DNA of 64,000 nucleotides from Streptomyces humi (GTDB lineage Bacteria; Actinomycetota; Actinomycetes; Streptomycetales; Streptomycetaceae): assembly GCF_001005085.2 (NCBI RefSeq), contig NZ_LBMU02000021.1, positions 176,394 through 240,393 on the forward strand. Direction: 5' to 3'. Both the position numbers and the translations under genes were made by a program. The notes below the pieces were generated by a model. It was not told the DNA's origin, ran no database searches, and saw only the letters and a list, made by a program, of their open reading frames with translations. Positions 36,737 through 44,944 of this stretch are shown here, one piece after another; positions within the stretch are counted from its first letter, which is position 1; each line of letters opens with the position of its first letter.

Positions 36737-37564
36737 ATGAGCGCGAAGAAGCCACCGCGGCCGAAGAACCAGACGTCGTTGAAGATGCTCGGCAAGCAAC
36801 TGGGCGCGGCCCGCCGGGCGGCCGGTCTGACACAGACCGAGCTGGGTCTCCGGGTGGGCCTCGACGACCAGACGATCGCGTCCATCGAACAGGGCAGGCG
36901 GGCACTGAAACCGGACACGGCGGCCCTGCTGGACGAAGTGCTGGACACGAAAGATGTGTTGACGGCGGGGGTGGCCAACCTGCCGGACGTCGACCAGTTC
37001 CCGATGTGGGCCGAGGTCTACATGGAGCACGAACGCGAGGCGATCGCCCTGTCCTGGTACGACAACGCGGTCCTCCCCGGCCTGCTCCAGACAGAGGCCT
37101 ACGTGCGGGCCGTCCTGCGCAACCGCGTGCCCGCCTACGACGGGGACGAGGTCGAGACGCGGACGGCGGCCCGGCTCGAGCGCCAGGAGATCCTGCACCG
37201 CAGCAACGCGCCGACGCTGAGCTTCGTCGTCTGGGAACCGGTGCTGCTGATGGCACTCGGTGGACCGCAGGTGCGCACGGCCCAGCTCCGTCACCTGCGC
37301 GGGATCGCCGAACTGCCCTGCGTCTCGTTGCAGTTCCTGCTTCTGAGCAGCCCCTACCACGCCGGGGTCGACGGGCCCTTCACTCTCCTCGAAACCCCGG
37401 ACCACCAGCACCTCGCGTACGCCGAATCCCAGCGCGGCAGCCAGTGGGTCTCCGACGCGGACGAGGTCTCCAGGCTCGCGCGCAAGTATGCGATGCTGCG
37501 GACCCAGGCCCTGACAACCCAGGACTCGATGGACCTGCTTGACCGCTTGCTAGGAGAGCAATGA
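36737..37564 (+). CDS. XRE-family regulator with Scr1-type domain (WhiJ-like)
   Basis: A 275-residue protein: an N-terminal XRE HTH (about 18-75, LGAARRAAGLTQTELGLRVGLDDQTIASIEQGRR) and a C-terminal DUF5753/Scr1-like domain (YDNAVLPGLLQTEAYVRAVL ... LSFVVWEPVLL ... VSLQFLLLSS). In S. coelicolor such proteins act with a DUF397 partner to repress or gate development (WhiJ). Here the partner follows directly with a 4-bp overlap, and the ATPase member is divergent. Confidence 0.92.
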   Translation: MSAKKPPRPKNQTSLKMLGKQLGAARRAAGLTQTELGLRVGLDDQTIASIEQGRRALKPDTAALLDEVLDTKDVLTAGVANLPDVDQFPMWAEVYMEHEREAIALSWYDNAVLPGLLQTEAYVRAVLRNRVPAYDGDEVETRTAARLERQEILHRSNAPTLSFVVWEPVLLMALGGPQVRTAQLRHLRGIAELPCVSLQFLLLSSPYHAGVDGPFTLLETPDHQHLAYAESQRGSQWVSDADEVSRLARKYAMLRTQALTTQDSMDLLDRLLGEQ

Positions 37565-37809
37565 CCAGCGTGGCCCCCCAGTGGTTCAAGTCCAGCTACA
37601 GCGGTCCGGAAGGTGACGCCTGCCTCGAAGTGGCCGTCGCCTGGCGGAAGTCGAGCTACAGCGGCAGCGAAGGCGGCCAGTGCGTCGAAGTCGCCGCCTG
37701 TCCCCACGTCGTCCACGTCCGGGACTCCAAGAACGGCCCCTCCCCCGACGCACCGGCCCTCGCGCTCGGTCCCGCTCCCTGGGCCGCCTTCACCGCCGCC
37801 CTCAAGTGA
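37561..37809 (+). CDS. Double DUF397 protein
   Basis: An 82-residue protein with two DUF397 units in tandem: FKSSYSGPEGDACLEVAVAW and RKSSYSGSEGGQCVEVAACP, then HVVHVRDSKNGPSPDAPALALGP and a C-terminal FTAALK. Only the second unit is complete; the first stops after its first strand pair. Such proteins are acidic partners of XRE-Scr1 regulators. It overlaps the upstream gene (ATGA). Confidence 0.92.
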   Translation: MTSVAPQWFKSSYSGPEGDACLEVAVAWRKSSYSGSEGGQCVEVAACPHVVHVRDSKNGPSPDAPALALGPAPWAAFTAALK

Positions 37810-37855
37810 CCGTGCCCGGCGGCGTTGTCAGTGGGCGGCTCTACAGTTCACTGCC

Positions 37856-38629
37856 ATGGCGACTCTTCCCAACCCGCTGCCCAAGCTGGCGACCGATCCG
37901 AGTGGTCGGTCCCTGGGGTTGCAGCTCCCGCCCGGGAGACTGATCGACGCGACACTCCACGGGCCCTGGCACGAACCCCTGTTGTGGCACGCGGGTCAGC
38001 CCGCGGGGCCCGGCACCTGGACGGCGCTGGGTGCGCAGGCCGGCCGGGCGGGCCTGCTGCCGGTCCTCGTCGACGTGTCCGAGCTGGACGACTGGGACTT
38101 CGCACCCGCCGAGACCTCGTACCCCGGTGACCACCACGCCGAGGACGTGCTGGAGGACCTTTGGGAGGAGGACCCTCCGGAGGACGAGGAGTGGCCGGGA
38201 CTGGCCCCCGCCGGCGCACTGGTCGCCGCCCCGGACGCACGGGCCGCCGAGGTCGCGGACGCGCTCAGCCAGGGGCGGCCCTGGCTGAAGGAGCCGCACC
38301 TGGCGCTGGTGCCGGCGCGGCGCAGCGCGGACATACCGGCGGCGCTCGGCTGGAGCGGCCCGGTCAACCACGAGGAGGACGTGGCCCGGCTGTGCTCGGT
38401 GCTGCGCTCCTGGGAGGACCGGTTCGGGATACGCGTGGTGGCCCTCGGCCTGGACCACCTCGCCGTCTCCGTCGCCTCCCCGCCCACCGACCTGGACGCG
38501 GCGGAGGCGATCGCCGTCGAGCACTTCGCGTTCTGCCCCTACACGGTGCTGCCCGGCACCGACGACACCCTCACGTCGTACGCCGAGCAACTGCTCGGCG
38601 AGCGGTACTGGCACTTCTGGTGGGACTGA
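37856..38629 (+). CDS. DUF4253 domain protein
   Basis: A 257-residue soluble protein. The C-terminal half has the DUF4253 look: PHLALVPARRSADIPAALGWSGPVNHEEDVARLCSVLRSWEDRFGIRVVALGLDHLAVSV, then EHFAFCPYTVL and a terminal HFWWD. A strongly acidic segment (EDVLEDLWEEDPPEDEEW, ~100-118) precedes it. The family function is unknown; the domain is often found in phage-like or toxin-immunity settings, but there is no partner here. No ribosome site is seen before ATG 37856. Confidence 0.8.
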   Translation: MATLPNPLPKLATDPSGRSLGLQLPPGRLIDATLHGPWHEPLLWHAGQPAGPGTWTALGAQAGRAGLLPVLVDVSELDDWDFAPAETSYPGDHHAEDVLEDLWEEDPPEDEEWPGLAPAGALVAAPDARAAEVADALSQGRPWLKEPHLALVPARRSADIPAALGWSGPVNHEEDVARLCSVLRSWEDRFGIRVVALGLDHLAVSVASPPTDLDAAEAIAVEHFAFCPYTVLPGTDDTLTSYAEQLLGERYWHFWWD

Positions 38630-38635
38630 CCGGCA

Positions 38636-39844
38636 TCAGGCCCTGAGGGCCTCGGCCAGTCGGTCCAGGCCCTCGCCGATCTCCTCCGGGGTCTGCGTCA
38701 CGAAGCACAGGCGCAGGGTCGAGCGGTCGGGGTCGGCGGCGTAGAAGGGCTCGCCGGGGACGTAGGCCACCAGGTGGTCCACCGCGCGCCGCAGCAGCGC
38801 GGTGGTGTCGTACGGCTCCGGGAGCCGCGCCCAGAGGAACATGCCGCCCTCGGGCCGGTTCCACACCGAGCCGGCCGGGAGGGCGTCGGGGAGACCCGCG
38901 AGCATGGCGTCCCGGCGTTCGCCGTACACGGCACGGACCTTGGCGACGTGCCCGTCCAGGACGTCCAGGTAGCGGGCCGCGGCCAGCTGGTTGAGGGTCG
39001 GGGTGTGCAGGTCGGCCGCCTGTTTGGCGACCGCGCAGGCGCGGCGCGGCCCGCCGGGGGCGCGCAGCCAGCCCAGGCGCAGACCGGGGGCCATCACCTT
39101 GGAGAAGGATCCGAGCAGGATCGTACGGTCCTCGGCGCCGGGCAGGGACGCGATCCAGGGGACGGGCTCACCGTCGTAACGGAGTTCGCCGTAGGGGTCG
39201 TCCTCGACGATCCACAGGCCGTGCCGGGCGGCGGTCTCGGCGAGGTCGGCGCGGCGGGCGGCCGGCATGGTGCGGCCGGTGGGGTTCTGGAAGGTCGGGA
39301 CGAGGTAGAGGAGCTTGGGCCGCTCGCTGCGGATCAGCTCCGCCAGGGCCGCCGGGTCGACGCCGTCCGCGTCGCAGGGCACCGCCAGCACCCGTGCGCC
39401 GGCCAGCCCGAAGACCTGAAGTGCCGCCAGGTAGCAGGGGCTTTCCACGAGGACCGTGTCCCCGGGTTCGACCAGCGCGGTCGCCAGCAGTGAGAGTGCC
39501 TGCTGGGAGCCGGTGGTGATGAGCAGGTCGTCGGCGTCGGTGGGCAGGCCCCGGGCGGAGAGACGGGCGGCCAGTCCGGCTCTCAGCGCGGGCTCGCCCT
39601 CCGTCGTGGAGTACTGAAGCGCCCGCTCCGGGGTCTCCGCCAGGACCGCCCGGAAGGCGTCCGCTATGCCCTCCCGGTCGAACAGTTCGGGAGCCGGCAG
39701 CCCACCCGCGAAGTTGATCACCTCGGGGCGCGCGGTCACCGCGAGGATCTCCCGGACCGGCGAACCACCGACGGCCCGGGCCCTGGCCGCGAGCGGCGGA
39801 GGCGGGGCGGAGGCACGGGCGGGGGAAGCTGGGGTGGCGGTCAT
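38636..39844 (-). CDS. PLP-dependent aminotransferase (class I/II, 2-aminoadipate/valine type)
   Basis: A 402-residue protein without a GntR domain. INFAGGLPAPELF, YSTTEGEPALRAGLA, TTGSQQALSLL, PTFQNPTG, VEDDPYGELRY and the PLP-Lys motif LLGSFSKVMAPGLRLGW match fold-type I aminotransferases such as LysN and MocR-related enzymes. All key residues are present. The substrate is probably an aliphatic or aromatic amino acid; this cannot be settled from sequence. A 15-bp palindrome lies in its promoter region (39900-39914). Confidence 0.92.
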   Translation of the reverse strand: MTATPASPARASAPPPPLAARARAVGGSPVREILAVTARPEVINFAGGLPAPELFDREGIADAFRAVLAETPERALQYSTTEGEPALRAGLAARLSARGLPTDADDLLITTGSQQALSLLATALVEPGDTVLVESPCYLAALQVFGLAGARVLAVPCDADGVDPAALAELIRSERPKLLYLVPTFQNPTGRTMPAARRADLAETAARHGLWIVEDDPYGELRYDGEPVPWIASLPGAEDRTILLGSFSKVMAPGLRLGWLRAPGGPRRACAVAKQAADLHTPTLNQLAAARYLDVLDGHVAKVRAVYGERRDAMLAGLPDALPAGSVWNRPEGGMFLWARLPEPYDTTALLRRAVDHLVAYVPGEPFYAADPDRSTLRLCFVTQTPEEIGEGLDRLAEALRA

Positions 39845-39899
39845 GGTGGGCTCCTCGGGCTCCTCGGGCTGATCGTCGTCCTGGCCGGAGCCTAGAGAG

Positions 39900-39914
39900 G
39901 TAGATGCCGTCTAC
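39900..39914. promoter_or_regulatory. Palindrome GTAGATGCCGTCTAC upstream of the aminotransferase
   Basis: Inverted arms GTAGA/TCTAC with a 5-nt spacer lie 56 nt before the ATG at 39844: a candidate operator or promoter element. The rest of the 323-bp gap up to 40167 has only a short CGACCACCTCGACC-type repeat at 40110-40135. Confidence 0.4.
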
Positions 39915-40167
39915 ACCTGTGATTCCGCGATCCGGACGGACGCCTCCCAGACCCTCCCGACGGTCCTCGAACGTCCCGTACCGCCGTCCCAGGGGGCGGG
40001 ATCCGTGCAGGTCACCGGCGTGGACCAGGTCCGGGCGTCCCGAATTCCCGGGGTGCCCTGGCGGTTCGGGCCGACCGCCGCGCAGGCTGAGGGCACTTCG
40101 GGATCACCGACCACGTCGACCACCTCGACCACTTCGACCGCGCCGAGATCGTCAAGGGAGCACCCGC

Positions 40168-40419
40168 ATGTCCGCCACGCACCGCACCCCGGCCGTCGCC
40201 AGGCGCCGTCTCCTGACGGCGGCCGCCCTGGCGCTGGTCGCCGTGACCACCCTGAGCGGATGCCGGGACGGCCAGGGCGTACGCGACGAAGGTCCGTCCG
40301 CCGCCGCCCGGTTGCGGCCCGACGGCGACGCGGACCGCGCCGCCGGGACCGTCCGCGCTCAGCCCGCCGACGCCGGCGAACCGGACCGCCAGGCCTCGCC
40401 GCCCAGCGGGAACTCGTAG
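40168..40419 (+). CDS. Short lipoprotein, apparently a truncated relative of the DUF4232 lipoprotein at 42015
   Basis: An 83-residue protein with a Tat/Sec-type basic N-terminus (ARRRLLTAAALALVAVTTL) and lipobox LSGC. The head of the mature part (CRDGQGVRDEG) mirrors CQDGTGTKDEG in the lipoprotein at 42015, but the DUF4232 domain is missing. Its last 60 bp overlap the convergent XRE gene. GGGAG precedes ATG 40168. It may be a decayed paralogue or a small lipoprotein in its own right. Confidence 0.6.
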   Translation: MSATHRTPAVARRRLLTAAALALVAVTTLSGCRDGQGVRDEGPSAAARLRPDGDADRAAGTVRAQPADAGEPDRQASPPSGNS

Positions 40420-41837
40420 GCCGGCCGCCCGTTGTTGCCACTCGTGCGGAACGGCCGCCCCTTGTCGCCGATCCGCAGGGTCCCGTGCCGCGACCCGCTG
40501 GACCAGGCCAGCTCCAGGTACCAGCCCACGGAGTACGCGGAGGCGTCGGCCCTGACGTAGAAGACCTCGGGGTCCGACTCGCTCACCTTGAACGGGAAGT
40601 CCCGGTGTCCCGACTCCGGCACGACCGCCGGCCGCATCGCGTCCAGGGCGACGGTGAAGGAGCGGGTGGGGACGCCCGCGCCGCAGCCGACGCCCGGGTA
40701 GCCCATGGCGTAGTCGTTCCAGGCGAGGGGTGCGCCGCGGTCCACCGTGCGGACCGTGAGGCTCTCCAGCACCACGGACTCGGAGCCGGTGCCCTGCACG
40801 GTCAGCGTGACGTACTGCTCTCCCGAGGACACGGCCTGGTGCGCGGCCACCCAGGCGGCCGCGTCGGACTCCACGGGGGGCGGCGCCACGTCGGCGGGGG
40901 GCCGGTCGATCAGGTAGCGCTGGGAGCAGGGGCTCTCCCAGGAGTAGGGCTGGGTGTTGACCGTGAGCGGCGGCACGGCGGACGTGCCGGTCCCGGTCCC
41001 GCCGGCGGCCGAGGAGGGGGCCGTACCGGCTTCGGTCGCCCGGTCGGTGACGGAGGCGGAGGCGGACGCGGACCGGGACGGGGTGGCGCCGGACGGCGTG
41101 CCCGAGGAAGACGGCGTGGCCGTCCGCGGGCCGTGGGTCAGCGGGGTCGCGGCACCCGCGGGGCCCGCGTGCTTGTCGTCACCGCTCCCGCCGGAGGGCA
41201 GCCCCACGGCGAACACGGCGGCCCCGAGCAGCGCGACGGCCACGGTCCCGGCGAGCAGCACGGGCCGCAGAGCCCACCGCGAACGCCCACCGCCACCCGC
41301 CCGAACCGCACCTCCGGCCCCCATCCCGGACTCGGCCCCGGCCCCGGCCCCGGACTCGGACTCGGGATCGGGTTCGGAATCGGCCTCGGACTCGGAATCG
41401 GACTCGGACTCGGACTCGGCCGACGGTGCGGACTCCGCCAACGGTCCGGCCTGCACCGCGGGTTCGGCGCCGACCGTCGCTGCGGCGTCGCCCTCCGGTT
41501 CGGCGTCGGCCACCGGCATCGGGCCCGCGTCCCGCGTGTTCCGCGTCGCCCGCTCCTCCCGCCGGCCCGCCGCCTCCTGCTTGCGCCCCCGGTCCGCGTC
41601 GGCCAGCACCCACCGCCGGTGCAGTTCGACGAGTTCCGCGGGTCCTGCCTTGCAGAGCCGGGCGAGGCGTTCCACGGGCGCGTAGTCCGTCGGTACCGCG
41701 TCCCCGTTGCAGTAGCGGTGCAGGGTCGACGTACTCATGTGCAACCGCTTGGCGAGCGTGCCGTAGCTGAGCCCCGAGCGGTCCTTCAACTCCCGCAGCA
41801 GCTCCGCGAAACCGCTTCCAGCCGTGCCGTCCGACAC
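40359..41837 (-). CDS. Membrane-anchored XRE protein with large beta-rich ectodomain
   Basis: A 492-residue protein: a helix-turn-helix (about 10-65, LKDRSGLSYGTLAKRLHMSTSTLHRYCNGD), a long Ser/Glu/Asp-rich linker with ESESDSESE runs, one helix (about 170-195), a second Ser/Thr/Ala linker and an outer domain of ~210 residues (YSWESPCSQRYLIDRPP ... YVTLTVQGTGSESVVLESLTVRTVDRG ... DPEVFYVRADASAYSVGWYLELAWSSG). GTG 41837 follows GGAGGAACG. It is divergent from the DUF4232 lipoprotein gene, which may be its target. Confidence 0.83.
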   Translation of the reverse strand: MSDGTAGSGFAELLRELKDRSGLSYGTLAKRLHMSTSTLHRYCNGDAVPTDYAPVERLARLCKAGPAELVELHRRWVLADADRGRKQEAAGRREERATRNTRDAGPMPVADAEPEGDAAATVGAEPAVQAGPLAESAPSAESESESDSESEADSEPDPESESGAGAGAESGMGAGGAVRAGGGGRSRWALRPVLLAGTVAVALLGAAVFAVGLPSGGSGDDKHAGPAGAATPLTHGPRTATPSSSGTPSGATPSRSASASASVTDRATEAGTAPSSAAGGTGTGTSAVPPLTVNTQPYSWESPCSQRYLIDRPPADVAPPPVESDAAAWVAAHQAVSSGEQYVTLTVQGTGSESVVLESLTVRTVDRGAPLAWNDYAMGYPGVGCGAGVPTRSFTVALDAMRPAVVPESGHRDFPFKVSESDPEVFYVRADASAYSVGWYLELAWSSGSRHGTLRIGDKGRPFRTSGNNGRPAYEFPLGGEAWRSGSPASAG

Positions 41838-42014
41838 CGTTCCTCCGTCCCCCCGCGTCCCGTTCCCCCGTTCCAGGGAAGGGCTGTTCTCCCAGGTCAA
41901 AGCCGGTGTGGGCGTTCCAGTGTCCCGGATCGTCCGGCGGCTGTGGCGGACGGGACGGGGCGGCCCACAGGCTGTGGCCATCCAAGCACGCCGTCACTCG
42001 AAAGAGGATTCGCC

Positions 42015-42770
42015 ATGCGCACCACCCGCCGCCTCCGTCTGCTCGCCGCCACCGGCACGGCCGTCGCCGCCCTCGCCCTGACGGCCTGCCAGGACGGCAC
42101 GGGCACCAAGGACGAGGGCACGGCCGGCTCGGCCACGGCCACGTCGACCACGGCGTCGGCCGCGGCCACGCCGAAGGCCTCGGAGGGGGCCGACGGTACG
42201 AGCACCGGGACGGGCACCGGAACGAGCACCGGGGCAGGCACGGGTACGAGCACGGGCACGGGTGCGGGCAAGTCGGCACGCACCCCCGCCGGCACCACGA
42301 CCGCCAAGAAGTCCGGCGGCGGCCAGGACGACGCCTCCGCCGACCGCGTCCTCTGCAACGGCTCGAACACGGCCGTCAGGGTCCAGTCGCTCTCCCGCCC
42401 CCTGAACCACATGCTGATCACGGTCACCAACACCGGCAGCAAGCTCTGCGACCTGACGTACTACCCGATCCTCCGCTTCGACGAGATGCAGTGGGCCCCG
42501 CAGGGCGCGAAGGAGACCCAGCCGCAGGCGGTCACGACGCTCGCGCCGGGCGAGTCCGGGTACGCGGGTGTCCTGCTGTCGGCGGCCGACGGCAGCGGCG
42601 ACGGCGGCACCACCGGCCACAAGCTGACCGTCGCCTTCCAGGGCATGACGCCGAACAGCAGCGGCGGGGCGTCGGCGCTCCCGTCGCTGCCGGCGAAGGG
42701 CGTGTACTACGACAGCTCGCTCCAGGTGACGTACTGGCAGCAGAACCGCGCCGACGCCCTCGACTGGTGA
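42015..42770 (+). CDS. DUF4232 lipoprotein
   Basis: A 251-residue protein: lipobox AALALTAC, a Thr/Ser/Gly-rich linker with GTGTSTGAGTGT-type repeats (~35-105), then a DUF4232 domain (VLCNGSNTAVRVQSLSRPLNHMLITVTNTGSKLCDLTYYPILRFDE ... TLAPGESGYAGVLL). Two Cys could form a disulfide. Function unknown; surface-exposed by its lipobox. It is divergent from an XRE-TM protein. Confidence 0.87.
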   Translation: MRTTRRLRLLAATGTAVAALALTACQDGTGTKDEGTAGSATATSTTASAAATPKASEGADGTSTGTGTGTSTGAGTGTSTGTGAGKSARTPAGTTTAKKSGGGQDDASADRVLCNGSNTAVRVQSLSRPLNHMLITVTNTGSKLCDLTYYPILRFDEMQWAPQGAKETQPQAVTTLAPGESGYAGVLLSAADGSGDGGTTGHKLTVAFQGMTPNSSGGASALPSLPAKGVYYDSSLQVTYWQQNRADALDW

Positions 42771-42894
42771 ACGGGGCCGGAGCGCTCAGGCCTTGACGGC
42801 GAGGCCGGCGGCGGCCGCGGCGCGGTCGGCGAAGGGTGCGGGGCGGCGGCGAGGACGCCCGCCAACCCAACACCCAACTGCTGTGGAAACGCCC

Positions 42895-43887
42895 TCAGTC
42901 CAGCATGCGTGCGGCCTCGACCGCCCAGTACGTGAGGATGTTCCGCGCGCCGGCCCGCCTGATGCCGGTCAGCGTCTCCAGGATCGCCCGGTCGCGGTCG
43001 ATCCAGCCCTTCTCGGCGGCGGCCTCGATCATCGAGTACTCGCCGGAGATCTGGTAGGCGGCCACCGGCACGTCCACGGCGTCCGCGACCCGCGCGAGGA
43101 TGTCGAGGTAGGGCCCGGCCGGCTTGACCATCACCATGTCGGCCCCCTCCTCCAGGTCGAGGGCCAGCTCCCGCAGGGACTCGCGCACGTTGGCCGGGTC
43201 CTGCTGGTACGTCTTGCGGTCCCCCTTGAGGGACGAGCCGACGGCCTCCCGGAACGGGCCGTAGAAGGCGGAGGCGTACTTCGCGGTGTAGGCGAGGATC
43301 GCCACGTCCTCGCGCCCGATCTGGTCGAGCGCGTCGCGGACGACGCCGATCTGCCCGTCCATCATCCCGCTGGGTCCCACGACGTGGGCGCCGGCGTCGG
43401 CCTGCACCTGGGCCATCTCGGCGTACCGCTCCAGGGTGGCGTCGTTGTCGACGCGGCCCTCGGCGTCCAGCACCCCGCAGTGCCCGTGGTCGGTGGTCTC
43501 GTCGAGGCACAGGTCGGACATGACGAGCAGGTCGTCGCCGACCTCGGCGCGCACGTCCCGCAGCGCGACCTGGAGGATCCCGTCCGGGTCGGTCCCGGGT
43601 GTGCCGAGGGCGTCCTTCTTGCCCTCCTCCGGCACCCCGAACAGCATGATCCCGGAGATGCCCGCCTCGACGGCCTCCGCCGCCGCCTTCTTCAGGCTGT
43701 CCCGGGTGTGCTGGACGACCCCGGGCATCGCGGTGATGGGCACGGGTTCGCTCACGCCCTCCCGCACGAAGGCGGGCAGGATGAAGTCGGCGGGGTGCAG
43801 CCGGGTCTCGGCGACCATGCGCCGCATGACGGGGGTGGACCGCAGCCGCCTCGGCCGGGTACCGGGAAAGGAGCCGTACGTCGTCAT
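42895..43887 (-). CDS. hemB: Delta-aminolevulinic acid dehydratase (porphobilinogen synthase)
   Basis: A 330-residue HemB that condenses two 5-aminolevulinate molecules to porphobilinogen. The active-site Lys are in [14 protein letters not shown] and [12 protein letters not shown]. The metal site reads [15 protein letters not shown]: two of the three Cys of zinc-type enzymes are kept and one is Asp, a mixed motif. ATG 43887 is used; GTG 43896 is possible. It is apart from the hemACD operon by four genes. Confidence 0.95.
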   Translation of the reverse strand: MTTYGSFPGTRPRRLRSTPVMRRMVAETRLHPADFILPAFVREGVSEPVPITAMPGVVQHTRDSLKKAAAEAVEAGISGIMLFGVPEEGKKDALGTPGTDPDGILQVALRDVRAEVGDDLLVMSDLCLDETTDHGHCGVLDAEGRVDNDATLERYAEMAQVQADAGAHVVGPSGMMDGQIGVVRDALDQIGREDVAILAYTAKYASAFYGPFREAVGSSLKGDRKTYQQDPANVRESLRELALDLEEGADMVMVKPAGPYLDILARVADAVDVPVAAYQISGEYSMIEAAAEKGWIDRDRAILETLTGIRRAGARNILTYWAVEAARMLD

Positions 43888-44041
43888 GGCCTCCACGCTA
43901 CGCCCGTCCCCGGCCCCCGCTTGCCGACGGGACGTCGGCGCCCCGACCCCTTCCCCGCCCGTTCCCCGCCCGCGCGGAAGCCGGACCGCCGGACCGGCTC
44001 AGGCCTCAGACTTCCGACCTCAGCCCCAGACCTCAGCCCCA

Positions 44042-44075
44042 GACCTCAGACCTCAGACCTCAGACCTCAGACCTC
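44042..44075. repeat. 7-bp tandem repeat overlapping a stop codon
   Basis: GACCTCA is repeated four times plus a partial copy, preceded by degenerate copies from about 44008. The stop codon of the roadblock gene (44067-44069 on the minus strand) lies inside the array. Confidence 0.85.
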
Positions 44076-44432
44076 CAGCTGGCCTTCCAGCTTCTTGAGG
44101 CTGTGGCGGGCCAGGGCGAGGTTGCTGCGGGCCCGGTCCAGGGCCAGGTAGAGGAAGAGCGAGCCACCGACGCCGGTCAGGGGCCGGATCAGGTGGTACT
44201 GGCCGCCGAGCGTGATCAGGATGTCCTCGATCTCGTCGTCGAGGCCGATGGACTTCAGGGTGCGCTGCTTGGCGCGGACGACCTCGGTGTTCCCGGCCGC
44301 CGCCAGCTCCAGGTCCAGGTGGGGGCCGCCACCCAGCACGCCGAGGGACATGCCGCTCTCGTAGTCGACGAGGGCGACTCCGAGGGCCCCGTCGATGCCC
44401 ATGGCTTCCTTGAGCGTCGTCTCGATGTTCAC
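44067..44432 (-). CDS. Roadblock/LC7 domain protein 1
   Basis: A 121-residue single-domain protein (IETTLKEAMGIDGALGVALVDYESGMSLGVLGGG ... IEDILITLGGQYHLIRPLTGVGGSLFLYLALDRARSNLALARHSLKKLE). Roadblock domains regulate small Ras-like GTPases. Start GTG 44432. It is divergent from a second roadblock gene. Its stop lies in a 7-bp tandem repeat. Confidence 0.9.
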   Translation of the reverse strand: MNIETTLKEAMGIDGALGVALVDYESGMSLGVLGGGPHLDLELAAAGNTEVVRAKQRTLKSIGLDDEIEDILITLGGQYHLIRPLTGVGGSLFLYLALDRARSNLALARHSLKKLEGQLEV

Positions 44433-44593
44433 GCTGCTGCCCTCGATTCCTTGCGTGGGTCGACTCGGACGCAAGCAGCTCCACAGGGGTTGCTTCCCGA
44501 ACGCTCCGAGTCCGAATAAGCCTCATCTTTGGCCAGTGTTGCAAGAGTTGGCAATAAAGTACTGTGCGAAGCGAGCGTCAGGAGGGGGAACTC

Positions 44594-44944
44594 ATGGCTT
44601 CGCTCGACACCGTCCTGGACGGCGTCGTCGGGACGCCCGGCGTGACCGCCGCGGCTCTCCTGGACGGCGTGACGGGCCTCTCCTACGCCGAGCGGGGCGA
44701 GCCGGGACCGGCCCAGGACGCCCAGGAAACGGCCCACTTGGTGAGCACACACCTCAACCGCGCCGGTTTCACGGGCGAGTTGGAGAGCATCGTCGTCACC
44801 ACGACCGCCCACCATCATGTGACGACCCGGGTCGAGCGGCAGGGCGACCCGCTGCTCCTGTTCGCCCTGGTGGACCGGCACCGTACGAACATCACCTGGG
44901 CGCTGCGGGACCTGGCCGAGCACACGGGCCGGCTGCTCGCATGA
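44594..44944 (+). CDS. Roadblock/LC7-like protein 2
   Basis: A 116-residue protein (LDTVLDGVVGTPGVTAAALLDGVTGLSYAERG ... LESIVVTTTAHHHVTTRVERQGDPLLLFALVDRHRTNITWALRDLAEHTGRLLA). It has the same fold pattern as protein 1 but diverged. GGAGGGGG precedes ATG 44594. The stop overlaps the start of the PATAN-like gene (ATGA), so the two are made together. Confidence 0.85.
   Translation: MASLDTVLDGVVGTPGVTAAALLDGVTGLSYAERGEPGPAQDAQETAHLVSTHLNRAGFTGELESIVVTTTAHHHVTTRVERQGDPLLLFALVDRHRTNITWALRDLAEHTGRLLA

Noticed and set aside
39911..40441. Minus-strand open frame opposite the short lipoprotein
   Set aside because: Arg/Gly/Pro-rich shadow with no motif; the plus-strand lipobox and ribosome site are more convincing.
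42788..42894. Short minus-strand frame ending ...AAAAAGLAVKA after hemB
   Set aside because: No start codon with a ribosome site and no upstream continuation could be supported; it may be chance or a remnant too short to name.
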